Source: Cephalotus follicularis
Lineage: Eukaryota > Streptophyta > Magnoliopsida > Oxalidales > Cephalotaceae
Length of the DNA stretch: 64,000 nt
Direction of reading: 5' to 3'
Assembly: GCA_001972305.1 (NCBI GenBank)
Contig: BDDD01001803.1
Span: 41,515-105,514 of the forward strand
In this document: piece by piece, positions 23,568 to 33,896 of the stretch
How the letters are laid out: each line of letters opens with the position of its first letter
Position numbering within the stretch: the first letter of the stretch is position 1
Translations under genes and position numbers: made by a program
Notes under the pieces: model-generated
The model's database searches: none
What the model was told of the DNA's origin: nothing
The model's input: the letters and a program-made list of their open reading frames with translations, nothing else

Positions 23568-23581
23568 CCATGCATACATGG
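23568..23581 (-). other. Near-palindrome in copia G leader
   Basis: CCATGCATACATGG on the plus strand, read on the element strand as CCATGTATGCATGG, identical to the word at 32084-32097 in copia C. It lies about 1.17 kb after the primer-binding site of G. Conservation between two elements extends for at least GAAGGCCATGTATGCATGGT. Confidence 0.6.
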
Positions 23582-24169
23582 CCTTCACTTGGTCTTGCAG
23601 TCTTCTTGATCATCCTCTTCAAGTTCCTTTGTACTCCATCTTGAATTACAACCAATGTATATAAAAGAAAAGAATACAATTGGAGGGAGAAAAGATTTCT
23701 AACCTAAAGAATTAAGTAAGGAGAGAAGTTAACGGTGCAATCAGACAACCTTATTACAGACCAAATGAATTCAAAGATAATAAAGTAATTAAATACATCT
23801 ACAAAAGAAACCAAAAAGTTAGGTCTAGTCCTAATCCTACCATCGTGCATAAGACATTCAAATAAATACATCCCATATATATATATTTGAATAAACACGT
23901 AACAATATTTAATTTTTGATGGCCTGTCAATTTAATTAGTAGCCAAAATAAAATGAACCCCCACTAGATAAATAAAATCTAGCAACGCTTATTAACAGTT
24001 TCAAACTATATAAAAATATGGTCCAACCATTTAAATTTATTTAAGTGAAAAAAATGCCGTAAATATTAGTTGTCATACTAATATTATTTTATATAAGAAT
24101 TAATTGCATTATATAGGTGAACTAAATGCATAAGTGATTTAAATTTTTGCCCAAACGGCCTAGTATGTG

Positions 24170-24440
24170 CCTGTCCAGTCCGTACAGTAATTCTGTCAAT
24201 AACTGGGCAAAAACTACGTAGAAACTGCGAAGAAAAGATCGCATGAAGCTTGCAGGAATTGTGCTAAAAACTGTCTGTACTAATGTAGAAACTGCCAGTA
24301 ACTGTGTAGAAAAATCTACACTAAGACTGTAGTAAACAGCCCAATCTTACTGCATAAATTCTGCCAGAAAATCTACACTAAAAAGTATAGAAAATCTACG
24401 CAGAAATTTCTGCACATAACCAGTTTTTACTACAGAATTT
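24170..24440 (-). repeat. Short inverted-word cluster in copia G leader
   Basis: Words such as GTAGAAACTGC, AATCTACACTAA, AATCTACGCAG and CCAGTTTTTACTAC recur about every 15-40 bases in both orientations. GCAGAAATTTCTGC at 24400-24413 is a perfect 14-base palindrome. It resembles the GTCGAC arrays in layout but not in sequence. Confidence 0.6.
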
Positions 24441-24753
24441 CTTGACACTTAAAATCCAGTTTATTGACCTTTTAGGGCGTTGTTTGTGATCCTAAATTGT
24501 ACCTAGGAATGTTTGAATGCCCCTTGTACCTTAAACATCCAGTACTAATTTTTGAATCAACAAACACTCCAATTAATTGGTCAATTAAACTAGTTCACCT
24601 AATTGGTCCAACCAATTTAATTTAATCAATCCAATTGAATTAAATTACCACTTTCACTTAGGGTTTTAGGGAGCATAGTTTCGGCCAAGCTAAAGACAAC
24701 CAATCACGCCACCAAACATTTAAATTAAGGTCCGATTGGTGTTAATTAGGGGG

Positions 24754-24765
24754 CTCTGATACCAC
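24754..24765 (-). other. Primer-binding site of copia G
   Basis: The plus strand reads GCTCTGATACCA, the exact complement of TGGTATCAGAGC, which pairs with initiator tRNA-Met. It lies one base from the presumed end of the G 5' LTR and fixes the minus orientation of G. Confidence 0.9.
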
Positions 24766-24766
24766 T

Positions 24767-26253
24767 TTTGATAGGCATATAGGTGGTGATGGTCCATTTT
24801 AGGTCATAGGTACTTTAGGGGTTCAATTTTAATTTTAATCAAAGTATGTCCAAAGTCAAGGAACATGCTAAGAATCTATGTGCATAAATATCCATACCAA
24901 GGCCAAGGATAACTAATTAACTATCCAATTGAACCAACAATCAATCAAACATGCATCAAAGTCATGCGTGAGCTAGGGTTTCCCTAACCCTAGCTTCGAC
25001 TCCAATGTAGAAAATGCCTAGGGCATGCACACCAAAAACACCAAGAAACCCGTGGCTAGAAGGACCAAACCCTTGGGGATTGGTTAGGGTTTCATTTAGA
25101 AACCCTAGGGGTTTGGCTGGGGTTTGATTAAACCCTAGCAACCCAAAACCACAATTGAAAATAAAATGGAGAAGAAAAGGAGGGTAGAGATGCCATTACC
25201 AAAGGTCTTTACTCCTTCCTTCAAGAGCTCCCTCTACACTTTTAGGTTCTAAGCTCATTGTCCTTGAAGTATGCTCCAAAACGCCTCGGGTTCAAGGCTT
25301 GTTGATGAGACTGAAAGTGTATGCTCTAAACACTCAAAAATAAAGCTTCAACCACATACCATTTAAGGTATCCTAGATAATCATATTCTCTAGGACACCT
25401 AGTTGTATGGAGAGCTCTATTAACCTAAACTAGTGATGAACACAAGTAAAGATAAATCACAAGGTGTGAAGTATCTTGACCTATCATGATTAAAGGAGGG
25501 TGAGAAGAGAATGTATGTTGTATTCCTTCTAAAAAGCACCAAGCTTTTGTTAGTCCAACAATGGAGGACTTGAGAGAAATGAAGAAGGAAGAAGGAGAGA
25601 GCAAAGCGCACGGCAAGAGGGAGAACGAGAGATATTCATTGTTAAAAGTGTTATGTGAGACTCTCTCTCATTCTCTTTTAACTCCCCAAGGCCGGTGCTA
25701 TGACACAAGGAATGTAAGGCCATACATTTTGTCATTCTAAGTCATACTTGTGTCATTACTAGCCCATACTTCTGTCATAACTTTGAGTGCTCCACACTAC
25801 AAGTTTGACTTCATTTAAAATTTAAATGGATGGGCTTTGAGGGATTGGGACAGTCGAACTATATGCCTTGTGCAAGGATAGGGTTCGGCTTAAAAAAGCT
25901 TGGGGCATTCCAAGCCCTAGCTGCCCCCAATGCTCTCTCCTAAGTGCTTACTTGTTCAACACACAATCCTTTGACTAGAATATTTTATTATGGTGATGCT
26001 AGCACTCACCTTCATGAGGTGACACGTGTCCAGCAAATAAAATATACTCTTGCAAAGTAATATATCTCTGATGCTAATCTATCCCTAAATAACACATGTC
26101 TCCCACTTGTCAACTTTTTCCAAAAATTAGGAGGGACCAGAAAGTCCGGTTAGAAATCCGGTACGACGATAAATTCCAAGAATATCCCAGGGTTTTGGTA
26201 CAACAATCATAAAAGTCCTATATTATAAAAATAGCCCCAGTATGATATCCAAT
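24767..26253 (-). mobile_element. 5' LTR of copia G, partial
   Basis: LTR of element G in minus orientation, next to its primer-binding site. It is related to the A family: the reverse complement of 26040-26250 aligns with 4475-4640, including GTTGACA(A/T)GTG and the CATGTG(T)TATTTAG-like phrase. The outer end is missing because LTR H begins at 26254. Minus open frames at 25420-25735 are short and low-complexity, so I do not support them. Confidence 0.75.
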
Positions 26254-27694
26254 TGTTGGGAACGACATAGGCTCGAAGCGCGGCGGAAGCAAAGAAAAGG
26301 TCAATTATGGGAATTAGGTGTACAGGGTGATCAATTTTAATTTTTAATCAAATGATTGATTCCTAAGCAATGAGATACCCTAACCAATGTCCAAAATTGT
26401 CCCAATAGGCCCAGGAACCCTAATGAAGCATGTAGCCAAACCACACAACCGATCCAAGCATAACGGAGAAACGGGTTTGGAGTAAGAGTTGCTGTAATCT
26501 CTCACTTTGGTCACAAAAAATTGCATAAAGGGAGCACACACAAACCCTAGGCAATTGACCCACAAACCCAAACCAAGGCCATCCTTAACCCTAAGGGATG
26601 GCAGTGGTTTCGTCCAAGAAACTAGGGGGTTCAGCCAGGGTAGGCATACCCTAACCACAACCCGAAACAGCATGTTAAATACCATAGCATGCAAACCACC
26701 ACAAGACAAACATAAACCATATTAATCTTGGGTTTGGCTAGGGTTGGCAAACCCTAGCCCCTATCTGAATCCACAAAGAGGGAAACAAGAAATTGTTACC
26801 TCAAGTGATGGCTCCTTCCTTCAAGAGCTCCCTTATCACTTTGATTCCAAAACTCCATGAAAGCTTCAAGCTCCTCCTTATGCCACGCATAAGGGGGAAG
26901 ATTATGGAGGTTTAAGTGTGTATCCTACACTATAAACTCTATAGATAAAGATGAGATGCAAGGAAAAAATCATCTCCACCTATATTGAGCTTTGAGGGGT
27001 GAAAGGTGGGTTGAAAATGGCGTCTTCTTTATCCAGGCGATTTTGGCGTCGATGCCTAAACGATGGCGTAAACGCTTACGCAAACCAGATCGAAGAGAGG
27101 AGGAAGAGAAACAGCCAGGGAAGAGAGAGAGAGAGAGAGGGAGAGAAAGAGTAAAAGTGTGTTTGACCATGTAAGACCTCTTATCTTATATAATATCTCA
27201 TTAAAATATTCAAGTCAACTCTCTAGCTTCTTGAATACATTTCCCTTTTATCTTACTAACTCCTCTTTAGTTAATAAGTGTCGTGTGACAGCCCTCTTGG
27301 CGTCAAAGCCATGCGTCTCATATTTGAAGGCATCAACGCCAACGATAAGATGAAACAAGCGTGTTGTATCTTCCAGTCATGGTGTCGACGCATGCTCTTC
27401 ATGGAGTCAACGCGTAAGTCCCTGGATTCCATAGCATCAGTGCACAATCTCTATGATGTCGGCGCGATGTGTCCTCCTATCATGGCGTCAATGCGAAAGG
27501 ATGGATGAGACTTACTGTCTCTTCTTATCTAGGTGTCAATGCATGTTATTCATGGCATTGATGCATACGATAAGATGAGAGACACTCTCTCATACATTTC
27601 AACCCTCTGCATGGAATATTTCATCGTGGCAATGCATGAACCTAAATCCAGCATATGAAATACTCACTAGCAAAGCAACATCTCCCTGATGTTG
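26254..27694 (-). mobile_element. LTR H (copia A-like), left part
   Basis: Starts TGTTGGGAACGACATAG on the plus strand, so it ends CCCAACA on its own strand, like the copia LTRs here. There is no primer site beside it, so it is a solo LTR or the outer end of a larger insertion. The last bases (27640-27694) match the A-family phrase GAGATGTTACTTTGCTAG in reverse. It is split after TGTTG (27690-27694) by chromovirus F and resumes at 46481. A word array occupies 27041-27560. Confidence 0.75.
27041..27560 (-). repeat. GTCGACGC-type word array in LTR H
   Basis: Degenerate words GGCGTCGATGCC, GGCGTAAACGCTTACGC, GGCATCAACGCCAACG, GGTGTCGACGCATGC, GGAGTCAACGCG, GATGTCGGCGCG, GGCGTCAATGCG, GGTGTCAATGCATG and GGCATTGATGC occur at roughly 30-60 base spacing. 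Only one keeps GTCGAC exactly, consistent with an older, decayed array. Confidence 0.62.
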
Positions 27695-29274
27695 TGACAC
27701 GCCCCATTCCCGACCATCCCCGCCGGAGGACGGTCGTGCCAGGAGGAAGGATCCTCCACCTAGATCCCTAACCTCAACATCCAAACACCAACCCTAAAGC
27801 CTAACACTCAAGCTTAGGAGAGCAGATGTGGAAACACGCTGCAGAGGAAAACCAAGTTCTCCAAAGAAACACATACTCTAAGGCATTAAAACAAGGCAAC
27901 GTCCGAGCACAGGAAATGACATCGTATAGCTAAGCCATAAGCCTGGGATCAACTCTAAGGCCCGGGGAAAAACGCCTCGCAGAGGACAACAACCCTAGGT
28001 CCTCCAAACGTTCAAATTACACTAAGGGAATAAGATTTCACAACGTCCGAGCACTCAAAAGATCCACATGGTTCATACATCAAAACATTTCAAGGAACTT
28101 CATTGCTCAGGGGTCGGGAGGTCGGGCTAAACCAAGGAAAAACCCCAAAACTCTTACCTAACACCTGCGAGCTACGTCCGAGGACAAACACCCGAGGACT
28201 CCACCAGACTTCAGCTCGACGACCAAACTAACCCATGCTGAAATGCCAACATAAGGTCTGCCTAGTCTATGAACCTCACCTTCCCCTCCTCGGCATATCG
28301 GCATAGGTGCCAGCAGCCCCCCTAAAGATCCGATAAGAAGCTCCTATGCTCTCACCTAAGGAATGTTCGGAGGAGGCCTACTCCATTACCAAGGTCAGAG
28401 GACTCCCAAGCACACACGCTGGTCATCTCGTCATCTATATAATTAGAGAAAAACATCCACATCCATCAAAGGAAGATCACAAGACATGAATAAACACATA
28501 AAAATATCAAGTAACCATACATGATCACCTGGAAAAATACCTCAAATTATCGAGGACGCTCATCCTCTAAGATTCATATACAGAGATGACAAAAAGAGGT
28601 TACATATCTTAACATCATAAAAAAATCTATAATGAAAACCCCAAGAATGTCCCATAATGCATGAAGGTCAGGCATGGCTGAGGAACCATCCTAAGGTGCT
28701 TGCATCAGACGTCTAACTCTGTCAACATGCTTTCTCTTAGTGGATCTCAAGAAACTTGCAACCCTGCTTCCTCTGCACACAAAACTGAGAGGGGATTAGT
28801 CCAACTAACTAGTGAGTAAGATTAGGAAACTTCCTGAGGAACCCACCACCATTGGGTGATAAGAATAAGGTAACGTGCCACGCCCCAATCGGGCCGAGGA
28901 CACCACATATTCACTGTTCAACAAGAATAAGGCAAAGGTGAATATGTACATGAATATCAACAACAAAAGAGAGTCTGAGGAGACGTCAGAGCTACCAAAC
29001 TCAATGACTGACCTCAAGGAAAGCAAATAACAACAAGTTATAGCAAATATGCCAAGGATCTGAGGATCAACAAAATGATGAAGACTCCAAGGATCAGCAA
29101 TTATAAAAGGGCTACTGGTACTACATCAATCATAAGCACCATCCCACACGCACATGCACACATCATACTCACACATTTCCATAGCCGGAACCACCTTGGC
29201 AAACACAAGTAACTGCTCCGTTGAAATCCATCAACGTGGTCATGGGCTACAAGACTGTACACATCCCTCATATA

Positions 29275-31095
29275 TGTTAGATATAGTGACCCGACAAGCC
29301 ATTGGATGGACTGTCGTTTTATATCTGTTATTGTATGAAACAATCTTATTCCTTGTATATGGTGCGTGCTAAATTTGTTATGGCTATATCACTTGTGTTT
29401 TATCACTTAATTGAAGTAGTTTATTATTTATCTGCTTACACTTGTGATGCCCTGACATAAGGTCAGATGCCTAACATGGAGGCTGTGAGATTGGTTACCT
29501 TATTCCTTATGTCAAAATTAGTTCCAAGTCATAGGTTCACTTTGTGGGCATTAGTGAACCGGATAGACTTGCGCGTATGTTTGCTGCTTATGGAATTGGA
29601 GGATGGATTCTCTCACTACCATCAGTGTTGGACACTAGGGTAAATACGGGGTTCACGCTGGGAGCGTGTACACTGAACTGGACCCGCATAGGAGACACTG
29701 TTCAGATAGTCGCTATTCTCGTGTCAGTAGTGACTCCTACTTGTTGCGGTTGTGTGTAAGTGATGATCACTTAGCGAGTTCTTAAACTCGTCTGATCCTT
29801 AGACCTGAGTGACTACTCTATATTGTATGGAGACGGTTATGCTTTGATCTCCACCTTACCCAGTCCTTACGCAGGGCTGGCAATCGGGTGGACTTTGGGT
29901 ATGATCGAATCTATACGAATATAAGTGAGTGAATTAGATTAATTTTTCCATATGGATAATATTTGGATATTATTCCAATAGCATTTAAATTGGTCAAGGA
30001 CCATTTAGAATGGCTAAACCGGACCCAAGGGGTATTTCAGTTATTTATAAACACCTCTTGTTTTAACAAATATTTTAAAGGGTCCCTGCCCAATAATGAT
30101 TATATCTTTAATATGTTGGACATATTAAGTCTTGGTGTCAAATATTGGTTATGTGGATTTTGCATTTTGTGGAAACACATATGTTTGATCTTATTTAACC
30201 AATATTGAAAGGTTACATGAGATCACTAAAAGAGTTTGACTCAAAAATGCTTTACTTCCCAGACAAAGCGTCGATGTCTTTTAGAAAGCATTGATGCTTT
30301 TAGTGCCACATTGCAAGGACGTCGATGTCTTTTGAAAAGGTGTCGACGTCTTTGAGCAGAACGTGCAACCTGTGCACGAGCTCACTTCGTGGGCACGTTT
30401 TCTCTCACATCCTTAGTCGGTTTCTCTTGATTTTACACGTTTTAGAAACGTGGGGATCATGGCTTCGAACTCCTAGGGATTGAGGACCATGATCTAAGGT
30501 TAATGGGAGATTGGGAGAGAAAAAGGAGGGCTAGATGTAGGCATTTTCTGCAGAATAGAAAAGTGTGGAAAAAGTTTGAGTTTTGCTGGGAAAGAGAGCT
30601 CGAATTCTTCTCTGCAGTGTGTTCTCTTCATCTGTGATACACCAAGCAAGAGCTTATCTAGGGTGGATTGATCATTGACTTCATTGGTCAATATCAATAT
30701 ACCTTTTCTAAGCTAAGTGAGAGAGAGAGAGAGAGTTCATACACTTTATCATTACTTGTTGGATTGCTTGTTGTTCCTGAGACTTGGAGAACATCAAAGG
30801 GGAATGTACTCAAGCTTGCAGCGGCAAAGAAAGAAGGAGCCTTCACCCGATGGTATAATTCTTGGTCCTTCTTCCTTTTGCCATGCTTGTGTGTCACCAT
30901 TGTTTGTAATGGTGACACCAATTCAATTCTGTAGATGTTGTGGTGATCCATGTGGTCGTGGAAGTGTCATAATGGACCAGTTTTGTTTAAATAGGGTGTT
31001 ATTCCGCTGCCATGATTGTATGGTTTGTTTTGTTTTACACCCTTTACACCCTTGTCCATTTATGGCATTGGATTCGGTTTTGTCCGTTTCCAACA
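29275..31095 (+). mobile_element. 5' LTR of copia C
   Basis: 1821 bp, against 2144 bp for the 3' LTR. The difference is explained by about 290 bp missing after AAGTGAGT near 29930 and by one 46-bp array unit missing near 30284, offset by about 13 bp missing in the 3' LTR. The LTR carries the conserved stem-loop at 29534-29560, a word array at 30264-30353 and a GA microsatellite at 30718-30735. Open frames inside are not supported. Confidence 0.92.
29534..29560 (+). other. Conserved LTR stem-loop, copia C copy
   Basis: GGTTCAC (29534-29540) pairs with GTGAACC (29554-29560) across a 13-base loop. The 3' LTR has the same arms at 35846-35852 and 35866-35872. The arms equal those of copia A (3728-3757), although the loop differs in sequence and length. 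Confidence 0.6.
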
Positions 31096-31096
31096 G

Positions 31097-31108
31097 TGGT
31101 ATCAGAGC
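31097..31108 (+). other. Primer-binding site of copia C
   Basis: TGGTATCAGAGC lies one base after the 5' LTR end. It is a perfect match to the complement of initiator tRNA-Met. Confidence 0.95.
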
Positions 31109-31389
31109 GACCCACATCATCCTTGATTGAATATATATGCCTTAGATGATGTACTGATTAATGGTTTAATTAATGGATGTGTTTTGTGATCAAACTAAAT
31201 TTTCAAAGTGCCTTAATGAAAATTGCATGAAATTGGATTTCATTGTGTTTTTGTGCTGGGATGTTTGTTTTAATGTGTTTAGAATTATGTTTGGAGCATG
31301 CATAGTGCATTTTGGAATGCCAGAATGGCATTCCATAGTCTAAACCATTGGTTTTAGCATTTTTAGAAATGCAGAAACTGCCCAGGGGG

Positions 31390-31640
31390 CTATAGACGTC
31401 GACGTTCTTGGTAGACGTCGATGTCTTATTCATATTCCCAGGAAAGACGTCGACGTTATTGGTAGACGTCGATGTCTTGTTCATCCTTTTGTGAAACGCG
31501 TCGATGTTCTTGTTGGACGTCGACGCTATTTTCAACTGTTCTTGTGAAACGCATTGATGCTCCTGTAATGCATCGACGCCTTGTTCAAGTATTTCCAGAA
31601 AACTCGTTGATGCTGTTGATAAGCGTCGACGTCTTTTATA
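31390..31640 (+). repeat. GTCGACG palindromic-word array in copia C leader
   Basis: ACGTCGACGT, a perfect 10-base palindrome, occurs at 31396-31405 and 31447-31456. Each is followed by TGGTAGACGTCGATGTCTT, forming a 51-bp tandem pair. Further words follow: ACGCGTCGATGTTC, GGACGTCGACGC, AACGCATTGATGC, TGCATCGACGCC and AAGCGTCGACGTC. A 160-residue minus-strand open frame over this array has a repeated STST-NVDVF pattern caused by the array and is not a gene. Confidence 0.8.
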
Positions 31641-32083
31641 AAAAAAACTGTTTTTAATAAAATTGGATTTTATACATTTTGGCACTTGGAAAATTAAAAA
31701 TCATTGCTTGATTTAGTGGGAGTTTGATCAATTAACAATCCCTGAATTAAATTGAGGAATTGGTTATTATTTATGGCATGTGTTTTATTTGTGGTTTTAT
31801 TATATTGGATATAATATAGATCTTATGCACAATGGATGCCCCGGAAAAGGACTTTGACCTAGTTTATGGTTTTCTATGAGTGAATGGATGTTTATTTATT
31901 TATTATTTTAAAGTTCTGTAATAAGGTGCCTGCGTGCAACATTTATTTTTCCTTAATTTTGTAATTTCTCCTTGTAATTTTAAATGTAAATTCCTTTTCG
32001 AAATGTAAAGTACCTTTATGTAAAAGAAGACCTTACAAGGAGATATGGAGGAAAGGAGAAATGGAGCACAAGACTTTTGAAGG

Positions 32084-32097
32084 CCATGTATGCATGG
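32084..32097 (+). other. Near-palindrome in copia C leader
   Basis: CCATGTATGCATGG, 976 bases after the primer-binding site. The block GAAGGCCATGTATGCATGGT is shared exactly with the minus-strand leader of copia G. A similar word lies 978 bases after the primer site in copia B. Confidence 0.6.
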
Positions 32098-32399
32098 TTA
32101 CTGATGTAATAAATAGATTTAAATCATTACACCTTCGAAGACCTAGTAGTGACTTTGGGCTGAAGTCATTACTAATATTGTCCTTGCCAAATCCATTGAC
32201 ATATTTTAGAAATATGTCCAAGGTGCATAAGATACACATCATGCATGCTAAGCCGTAATTAATTGGAATTGGCTAATATAACCAATGAATTAATAAATGG
32301 CTCGGTATTTAAAATTTGAGACCGCAAATTCCCTCACATTAATAATAAGTCTTAACGTAGGAACCCATGGAGTGGTTCCCCGTGGCCTTCCACAATTTT

Positions 32400-32419
32400 N
32401 NNNNNNNNNNNNNNNNNNN
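32400..32419. other. Assembly gap (20 N)
   Basis: Twenty undetermined bases where copia C should hold the gag-proximal leader and gag. In elements B and G about 850-880 bases separate the leader palindrome from gag, and gag itself is about 0.9 kb. Here only about 300 bases separate the palindrome from the gap, and protease follows directly. The real missing sequence may be far longer than 20 bases, or gag may be deleted. Confidence 0.9.
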
Positions 32420-32840
32420 TGCGAGTACATCAGGTATGTTCATGATTGAACTTAATCTCGCTTTGAATAGTAGTTCTTCATGGGTATTAGATACTGGATG
32501 TGGAACTAACCTTTGCAATTCATTGCAGGGACTAAGAAAAGTTAGAAAGCTTGGAGCTGGAGAACTGGACTTGAGGCTTTGCGATGGATCTACGATTATT
32601 GCTCAAGCTGTTGGTATTTATGATATTAGTTTGTGTAATAATTTTATTTTGACATTGGATCCTTGTTATTTTGTTATGAACATTGTTCAGAACATTGTGA
32701 GTGTTTCTCACTTATGTAGTTTGGCCTTGGAGCTTAGGTTCCGAGACATTTGATGTCTTATATATTCAAACAATGTTTGTGTTGGTAATGGTGTTATCGA
32801 CAATGGATTATATGTCTTAAATAGTTCACAATCAAATATC
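32420..32840 (+). CDS. pol: Copia C protease region
   Basis: Aspartic protease of the copia polyprotein. SSSSWVLDTGCGTNLCNSL carries an intact catalytic LDTG, followed by GELDLRLCDGS. A stop at 32752-32754 lies in the segment between protease and integrase. The start of the domain is hidden by the gap. The frame continues into the integrase. Confidence 0.85.
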
Positions 32841-33896
32841 TTGTCCATTGAGCAAAGTAACAATAAGAAAAGACAAAGAGAAACTGAGTTAAATAAAACC
32901 TATACCTGGCACTGTAGACTTGGTCATCTTAGTGATGCTAGACTATCACAGTTGGTTAAGGATGAACTCCTTGATATCCAGGACTTAGAGTCCTATCCAA
33001 CTTGTGAATCCTATTTATTGGGAAAGATGACCAAATCACCCTTCTCTGGTCAAGGAGAAAGGGCTATGGCCTTACTGGACTTAGTCCATACTGACGTATG
33101 TGGTCCTATATCAGTCAGTGCGCTAGGTGGTTATATCTACTTCATAACTTTTACCGATGATTTATCTAGGTATGTTTATGTGTATATGATGAAACACAAG
33201 TCAGAATCCTTTGACAAATTTAAGGAGTTCAGACTTGAAGTAGAAAAACAAACAGGTAAATCCATTAAAATACTTCGGTCGGACCGAGATGGAGAATACC
33301 TGTTAGCAGAATTCCTAGGTTATCTTAGAGATAACAGAATTCTGTCTCAGTGGACTCCTCCTGGAACACCACAACATAATGGTGTATCCGAAAGGAGGAA
33401 TCAGACTTTGTTAGACATGGTTCGATCCATGATGTCTTTTGCTGACCTTCCTACCTATCTCTGGGGTTATGCCCTAGATACAACAGCTTATATCTTGAAT
33501 CAGATTCCTTCAAAATCTGTGCCTTCTACCCCATACCAGGTATGGTCAGGGAGGAAACCCAGCCTGAGCCACTTGAAGGTTTGGGGTTGTCCTGCTTATG
33601 TCAAGAGGCTTGACGCAGATAAGCTGGAAGCCCGGTCGGACCATTGCAGGTTTGTCGGGTATCCTAAAGAGACAAAAGGATACTATGTCTACCACCCTAG
33701 CGAACAAAAGATATTTGTTTCACGTAATGTTGTGTTCCTAGAGAAGGAATACCTTCTTGAAGGAAACAGTGGGAGTAAGGTGGAACTCAAGGAGTTGCCA
33801 CAGGTAGAAACCACAAAGGAGATGAGGAGTTGGAGGTTAGACCTTCAACACACACAGCTGAGATTGGATCTCAGGCTGAGAATAGTTCTAAGTTAG
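32841..33896 (+). CDS. pol: Copia C integrase
   Basis: The zinc region has WHCRLGH, then CESYLLGKM, where the second cysteine of the CxxC pair is tyrosine. The core keeps all three catalytic residues: HTDVCGP, RSDRDGEY and GVSERRNQT. The tail shows HLKVWGCPAYVKR and FVGYPKETKGYYVY. A frameshift near 33820 moves the reading to the next open frame; the last about 20 residues of this frame are out of phase. Integrase inserts the cDNA into the host chromosome. Except for the cysteine change it looks usable. Confidence 0.9.
   Translation: MSIEQSNNKKRQRETELNKTYTWHCRLGHLSDARLSQLVKDELLDIQDLESYPTCESYLLGKMTKSPFSGQGERAMALLDLVHTDVCGPISVSALGGYIYFITFTDDLSRYVYVYMMKHKSESFDKFKEFRLEVEKQTGKSIKILRSDRDGEYLLAEFLGYLRDNRILSQWTPPGTPQHNGVSERRNQTLLDMVRSMMSFADLPTYLWGYALDTTAYILNQIPSKSVPSTPYQVWSGRKPSLSHLKVWGCPAYVKRLDADKLEARSDHCRFVGYPKETKGYYVYHPSEQKIFVSRNVVFLEKEYLLEGNSGSKVELKELPQVETTKEMRSWRLDLQHTQLRLDLRLRIVLS

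Larger units (their letters stand above)
23353..24753 (-). other. Copia G leader, distal part
   Basis: Untranslated leader of element G on the minus strand, between the primer-binding site and the solo LTR. It contains the near-palindrome at 23568-23581 and a cluster of short words at 24170-24440. A minus-strand open frame at 23488-23679 resembles the frame at 32061 in copia C only because both cover the conserved leader block. I do not support it as a gene. The rest is A/T-rich. Confidence 0.65.

Noticed and set aside
23488..23679. Conserved small protein EGHVCMV shared by 23488-23679 (minus) and 32061-32258 (plus)
   Set aside because: Similarity is limited to the nucleotide block around the leader near-palindrome; frames, starts and ends differ, and B has the DNA block without this protein.
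31203..31685. 160-residue minus-strand open frame with repeated STST-NVDVF units
   Set aside because: The protein repeat is a by-product of the palindromic DNA word array in the copia C leader. There is no known domain and the region is untranslated leader of a plus-strand element.
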